Shown in pieces: positions 61,356 to 64,000 of a stretch of DNA of 64,000 nt (its first letter is position 1; each line of letters opens with the position of its first letter). The stretch is from UBA4722 sp044221135 (GTDB lineage Bacteria > Pseudomonadota > Gammaproteobacteria > DSM-16500): the NCBI GenBank assembly GCA_044221135.1, contig JBGAPT010000006.1, forward strand, positions 1 to 64,000, given 5' to 3'. Both the position numbers and the translations under genes were made by a program. The notes beneath the pieces were generated by a model, which was given only the letters and a program-made list of their open reading frames with translations, searched no databases and was not told where the DNA came from.

Positions 61356-62543
61356 ATGGATGAAATAGAGGAAGGGACGCTCCCCTCATTAGAACAATTG
61401 CCTGTTGCATTGTCGAAATACCTGAATGGTGAGCAGGGCAGCAACCGTGAAATGCAGCAGCGTTGTCAAATACAAGCAAAAAATGATTATGAAGCACTGC
61501 AATGTTGGCTCAATGAATATCGACATAAGTCAGCGACGTTCAGGACGTATCAAAAAGAATCAGAGCGATTTTTATTGTGGGCTGTCTTTCAAAAGAAAAA
61601 GGCTCTATCGAGTTTGAATCGTGATGACCTTGAAGAATATATTCAGTTTTTAGGTGATCCCAAGCCACAAAACATCTGGTGTTCCAAAAAAACAGGGCGA
61701 GGGTGTAAGCGCGGTGAGACAGGATGGCGGCCTTTTACTGGGCCATTGGGGGAGAACGCCAAGGCAACGGCGCTTAGCAGCATTGGTTCTCTTCTGAAAT
61801 ATTTGGTCGAAGCGCGGTATTTATCATTTGATCCATTAGGGCTCATCCGTAAGCGGCATATTAAAGCAGGAACAATGCGAACGGGTGAATTAACACTTCA
61901 AGAAAGGATGCTGACGCTGGATGAATGGGATGCGATGCTTGATACTTTAGAAAATTTTCCTGAAGCGTCTGAAAAAGAAAAATTTGAGAAAGCGCGTTTA
62001 AGGTTCTTAGTCAAAATACTTTTTTTCTTGGGGCTTCGTATAAATGAATTAGCGACGCATACTTGGAACTCCTTCCGACAAGTAGAAAATGATTGGTGGT
62101 TTTATGTAAAGGGTAAGGGTGATAAAATGGGGCGTATACCTGTGAATGATGAGTTGTTGCGAGCAGTCATTACTTATCGTGCTTACTTGAAAAAAACACC
62201 CTTTCCAAGCATAAATGAAACGGTGCCGTTAATTGCGACATTTAAGACCCAAAAACCTATTACAGCACGGCAAATAAATAAATTACTTAAAAAATTGGGG
62301 ATAGAGACGGCGAAGAAATTTAGTAATAGGCCGGAGAAGGTTAAAAAATTGGGGAAGTTTTCAGCGCATTGGTTGAGACATTTGTCTGCTTCAATGCAAG
62401 ATAGAGCTGGGATTTCATTTAAACATATACGCGCCAATCATCGCCATGAAAATGATGAAACCACTCGTCGTTATGTACATGCCATTGATAAAGATCGACA
62501 CAACGATATGCAGAAATTGAAATTAATAGTAAATCAGGTCTAG
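61356..62543 (+). CDS. Tyrosine recombinase (site-specific integrase)
   Basis: The chosen start at 61356 follows the kfrA stop by one base and gives 395 residues; a frame extension of 15 codons overlaps kfrA. An N-terminal SAM-like domain (about 55-150, TFRTYQKESERFLLWAVFQK) precedes the catalytic domain. The catalytic residues are Arg in LGLRINELATH near 227, HWLRH near 338 and the nucleophile Tyr in TTRRYVHAIDKD near 372. Coupling to kfrA suggests a plasmid-maintenance role such as dimer resolution, but integration cannot be excluded. No att site was recognised. Confidence 0.85.
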   Translation: MDEIEEGTLPSLEQLPVALSKYLNGEQGSNREMQQRCQIQAKNDYEALQCWLNEYRHKSATFRTYQKESERFLLWAVFQKKKALSSLNRDDLEEYIQFLGDPKPQNIWCSKKTGRGCKRGETGWRPFTGPLGENAKATALSSIGSLLKYLVEARYLSFDPLGLIRKRHIKAGTMRTGELTLQERMLTLDEWDAMLDTLENFPEASEKEKFEKARLRFLVKILFFLGLRINELATHTWNSFRQVENDWWFYVKGKGDKMGRIPVNDELLRAVITYRAYLKKTPFPSINETVPLIATFKTQKPITARQINKLLKKLGIETAKKFSNRPEKVKKLGKFSAHWLRHLSASMQDRAGISFKHIRANHRHENDETTRRYVHAIDKDRHNDMQKLKLIVNQV

Positions 62544-62547
62544 TAAG

Positions 62548-62745
62548 ATGAAAAAGATAGATTTTAATTTGAAGGAAATGATGATAAAACTATCTGGGAC
62601 TTGCTTTTGGTTCTGGAAAACATTTTATTCTTTTCTTGAAAGCTGTGATATTCCGCCGTCAGTGTATCAACAATTTAATAGAGAAGGACGTAAATATCAA
62701 GTAATCGAATTGACTCACATTAAATCTTACCAAAGATTTAATTGA
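62548..62745 (+). CDS. Small protein downstream of the recombinase, unknown
   Basis: The 65-residue product starts four bases after the recombinase stop, so it is probably co-transcribed. It is aromatic-rich (GTCFWFWKTFYSFLESCDIP) with a C-terminal charged half (NREGRKYQVIELTHIKSYQR). The ribosome-binding site is poor. Its protein-like composition and position support a gene, but no family is recognised. Confidence 0.45.
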   Translation: MKKIDFNLKEMMIKLSGTCFWFWKTFYSFLESCDIPPSVYQQFNREGRKYQVIELTHIKSYQRFN

Positions 62746-62754
62746 GAGCAACCC

Positions 62755-63626
62755 ATGAATTACAAAGCAAAAGAAGCCTACCGGCAGTTAATTCAACCTC
62801 GCTATCAACGAGCTATTCGATCAGTTAAGAAAAGAATCCTGGATGAGTTTTGCGCAGTTTGCGGGTACCATCGTAAATATGCCATCGCTTTATTGAAACA
62901 ACCCATTAGGATGAAAAAGAAAGCGTGCCAAAAAAGAAGGCCGAAACCTTTTTATCACGATGAAGTATTTATAACAGCATTACAGCGAATTTGGTATGGA
63001 GTTGATTTAATTTGTGCAAAGAGACTCAAAGTAGCCGCTATAGTTACCTCATTATGATCAGCATTATGAATCTTTAAAAGTTACTAACCATTAGTGCTGC
63101 AAGCATTGATCGCGTTTTAAAGCCACTACGAGATAAATTAGAGATAAAGAAACGTTGTCAAACAAAGCCAGGTACACTGTTAAAACATCAAATACCTTTT
63201 AAAAAAGAAGTTATTTGGGATCCTGATACGCCTGGCTTTGTTGAATCAGACACAGTCGCTCATTGCGGTGGAAATGTTTCTGGGAATTACGCATGGTCTC
63301 TTACTTTAACTGATATCAAAACGACCTGGACAGAGAACCGAGCTATTTGGAACAAAGGTGCAGCTGCTGTATTAGAACAAATAAAGGATATTGAAACGTC
63401 ACTTCCTTTTCCATTATTAGGTTTTAATTGTGATAGTGGAGGAGAATTTATAAATAATCATCTTAATACGTTATCTGAAAGAAGAGAAGTTGCCAGGCTT
63501 AATTTTTAGTCGCTCCAGGCCAAATAAGAAAAACGATAATGCCCATGTAGAACAGAAAAATTGGACTCATGTACGACATTTATTTGGCTATAGACGTTTA
63601 GGTAAATTAGGCGTGTATGGTCCATA
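62755..63626 (+). pseudogene. DDE (rve-core) IS transposase, broken
   Basis: The first frame (62755-63057) encodes an HTH-rich N-terminus (KAKEAYRQLIQPRYQRAIRS, CAVCGYHRKYAIALLKQ). A shift follows, and the next frame, from about 63090, has the integrase core: GFVESDTVAHCGGNVSGNYA, WSLTLTDIKTTWTENRAIWN, then LGFNCDSGGEFINNHL. A stop after EVARLNF is followed in another phase by RPNKKNDNAHVEQKNWTHVR and HLFGYRRLGKLGVYGP. At least two frameshifts are present and the C-terminal part is cut off near 63626. No inverted-repeat ends were identified. Confidence 0.75.
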
Positions 63627-63780
63627 ATTACTCCCAATTAAATCTTAAGTAAGACTTAATGTAATCAAGATCAATGCTGGCTATTGACTTTAAAAAATTC
63701 TATATTATTATTGAATATCTGTTAGCACTAAAAAAATAACAACAATTATTTAACTTTGATGAATAAAGAGGAGATAAAAA

Positions 63781-64000
63781 ATGTCTTTTTCTAGAATAAT
63801 GAATCGGTTACAACCAGCCGCTAAAAGAATGGCAAGTTTTTCACAAACTAATTTAGGAGCAGCATTAGCAGGTGCCGGCGTAGGCGGAATGATAGGTTAT
63901 GGCTTAAATTATACGAACGTTTCTGTGGAGCGTGATCACGCAGTAAAAAATTTGGATTATGCCACAGAATTAAATAATCAACTACTGACTCAAAATACAG
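63781..64000 (+). CDS. 5' part of a gene with a glycine-zipper segment
   Basis: ATG at 63781 is preceded by GAGGAG at a good distance. The 73 visible codons read SFSRIMNRLQPAAKRMASFS, then NLGAALAGAGVGGMIGYGLN and a charged helical part. The Gly-rich hydrophobic segment could span or insert into a membrane. The gene runs out of the window, so the family cannot be assigned. Confidence 0.65.
   Translation, partial: MSFSRIMNRLQPAAKRMASFSQTNLGAALAGAGVGGMIGYGLNYTNVSVERDHAVKNLDYATELNNQLLTQNT

Noticed and set aside
1..64000. rRNA or tRNA genes
   Set aside because: I saw no tRNA-like cloverleaf with conserved T-loop bases and no rRNA-like sequence on either strand; a covariance-model scan would be decisive.

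Overview
This AT-rich window looks like an accessory replicon, most likely a large conjugative plasmid, of a host-associated gammaproteobacterium in or near the Legionellales (Legionella, Coxiella, Rickettsiella or Berkiella type). The organism call is inference. It rests on the AT-rich coding, several stand-alone LuxR-type regulators of the style common in that order, ankyrin-repeat proteins next to a CE-clan (Ulp1-like) protease, lipase_3 proteins, and a Rep-ParB-ParA set with a complete F-type conjugation operon. No rRNA, tRNA or CRISPR array was seen. A 58-base run of N at 40581-40638 shows that this is a scaffold.

Layout. 1-7.2 kb is a decayed effector/regulator region: a lipase, two LuxR regulators, an ankyrin gene and a CE protease that may be one gene split by two frameshifts, a truncated ankyrin gene and a resolvase tail. 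7.2-12.5 kb carries a WYL-like protein, a cyanide-insensitive-type cytochrome bd oxidase (cydAB) and a porin, bracketed by Tn3-family remnants. 12.5-15.8 kb holds unknown genes with a structured leader, a stand-alone receiver, a LuxR-type HTH protein and an XRE-type regulator. 15.8-41.3 kb is the transfer region, read on the minus strand from 41.3 down to 15.8 kb: lipoprotein, traA, L, E, K, B, V, C, trbI, transglycosylase, a traW-traU fusion, two small proteins, trbC, traN, F, H, G, D, I and two small DNA-binding proteins around an inverted-repeat-rich region that may contain oriT.

41.4-48.3 kb is the control and maintenance block: a divergent promoter filled by a palindrome, a Rossmann/DUF2520 protein, an S24-type repressor co-transcribed with a queuosine-precursor (VUT) transporter, a winged-helix replication initiator, parB and parA. 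The same 11-bp operator word occurs at the tra promoter and upstream of the repressor, which suggests that the repressor controls both. 48.4-52.6 kb is cargo: an AlbA/Schlafen-type regulator, four 11-bp tandem repeats in front of a SAP-domain protein and an APH-like kinase, a decayed P-loop kinase and an unknown gene.

52.7-60.2 kb is a TniA/TniB (Tn5053/Tn402-like) transposon with a broken tniA and an intact tniB. Its right-end repeats lie beyond a 1052-residue lipase_3 protein, so the lipase and a broken PQQ-repeat gene may be its cargo. 60.2-64 kb has a kfrA-type gene with an operator-overlapped promoter, a tyrosine recombinase, a small protein, a broken IS transposase and the start of one more gene.
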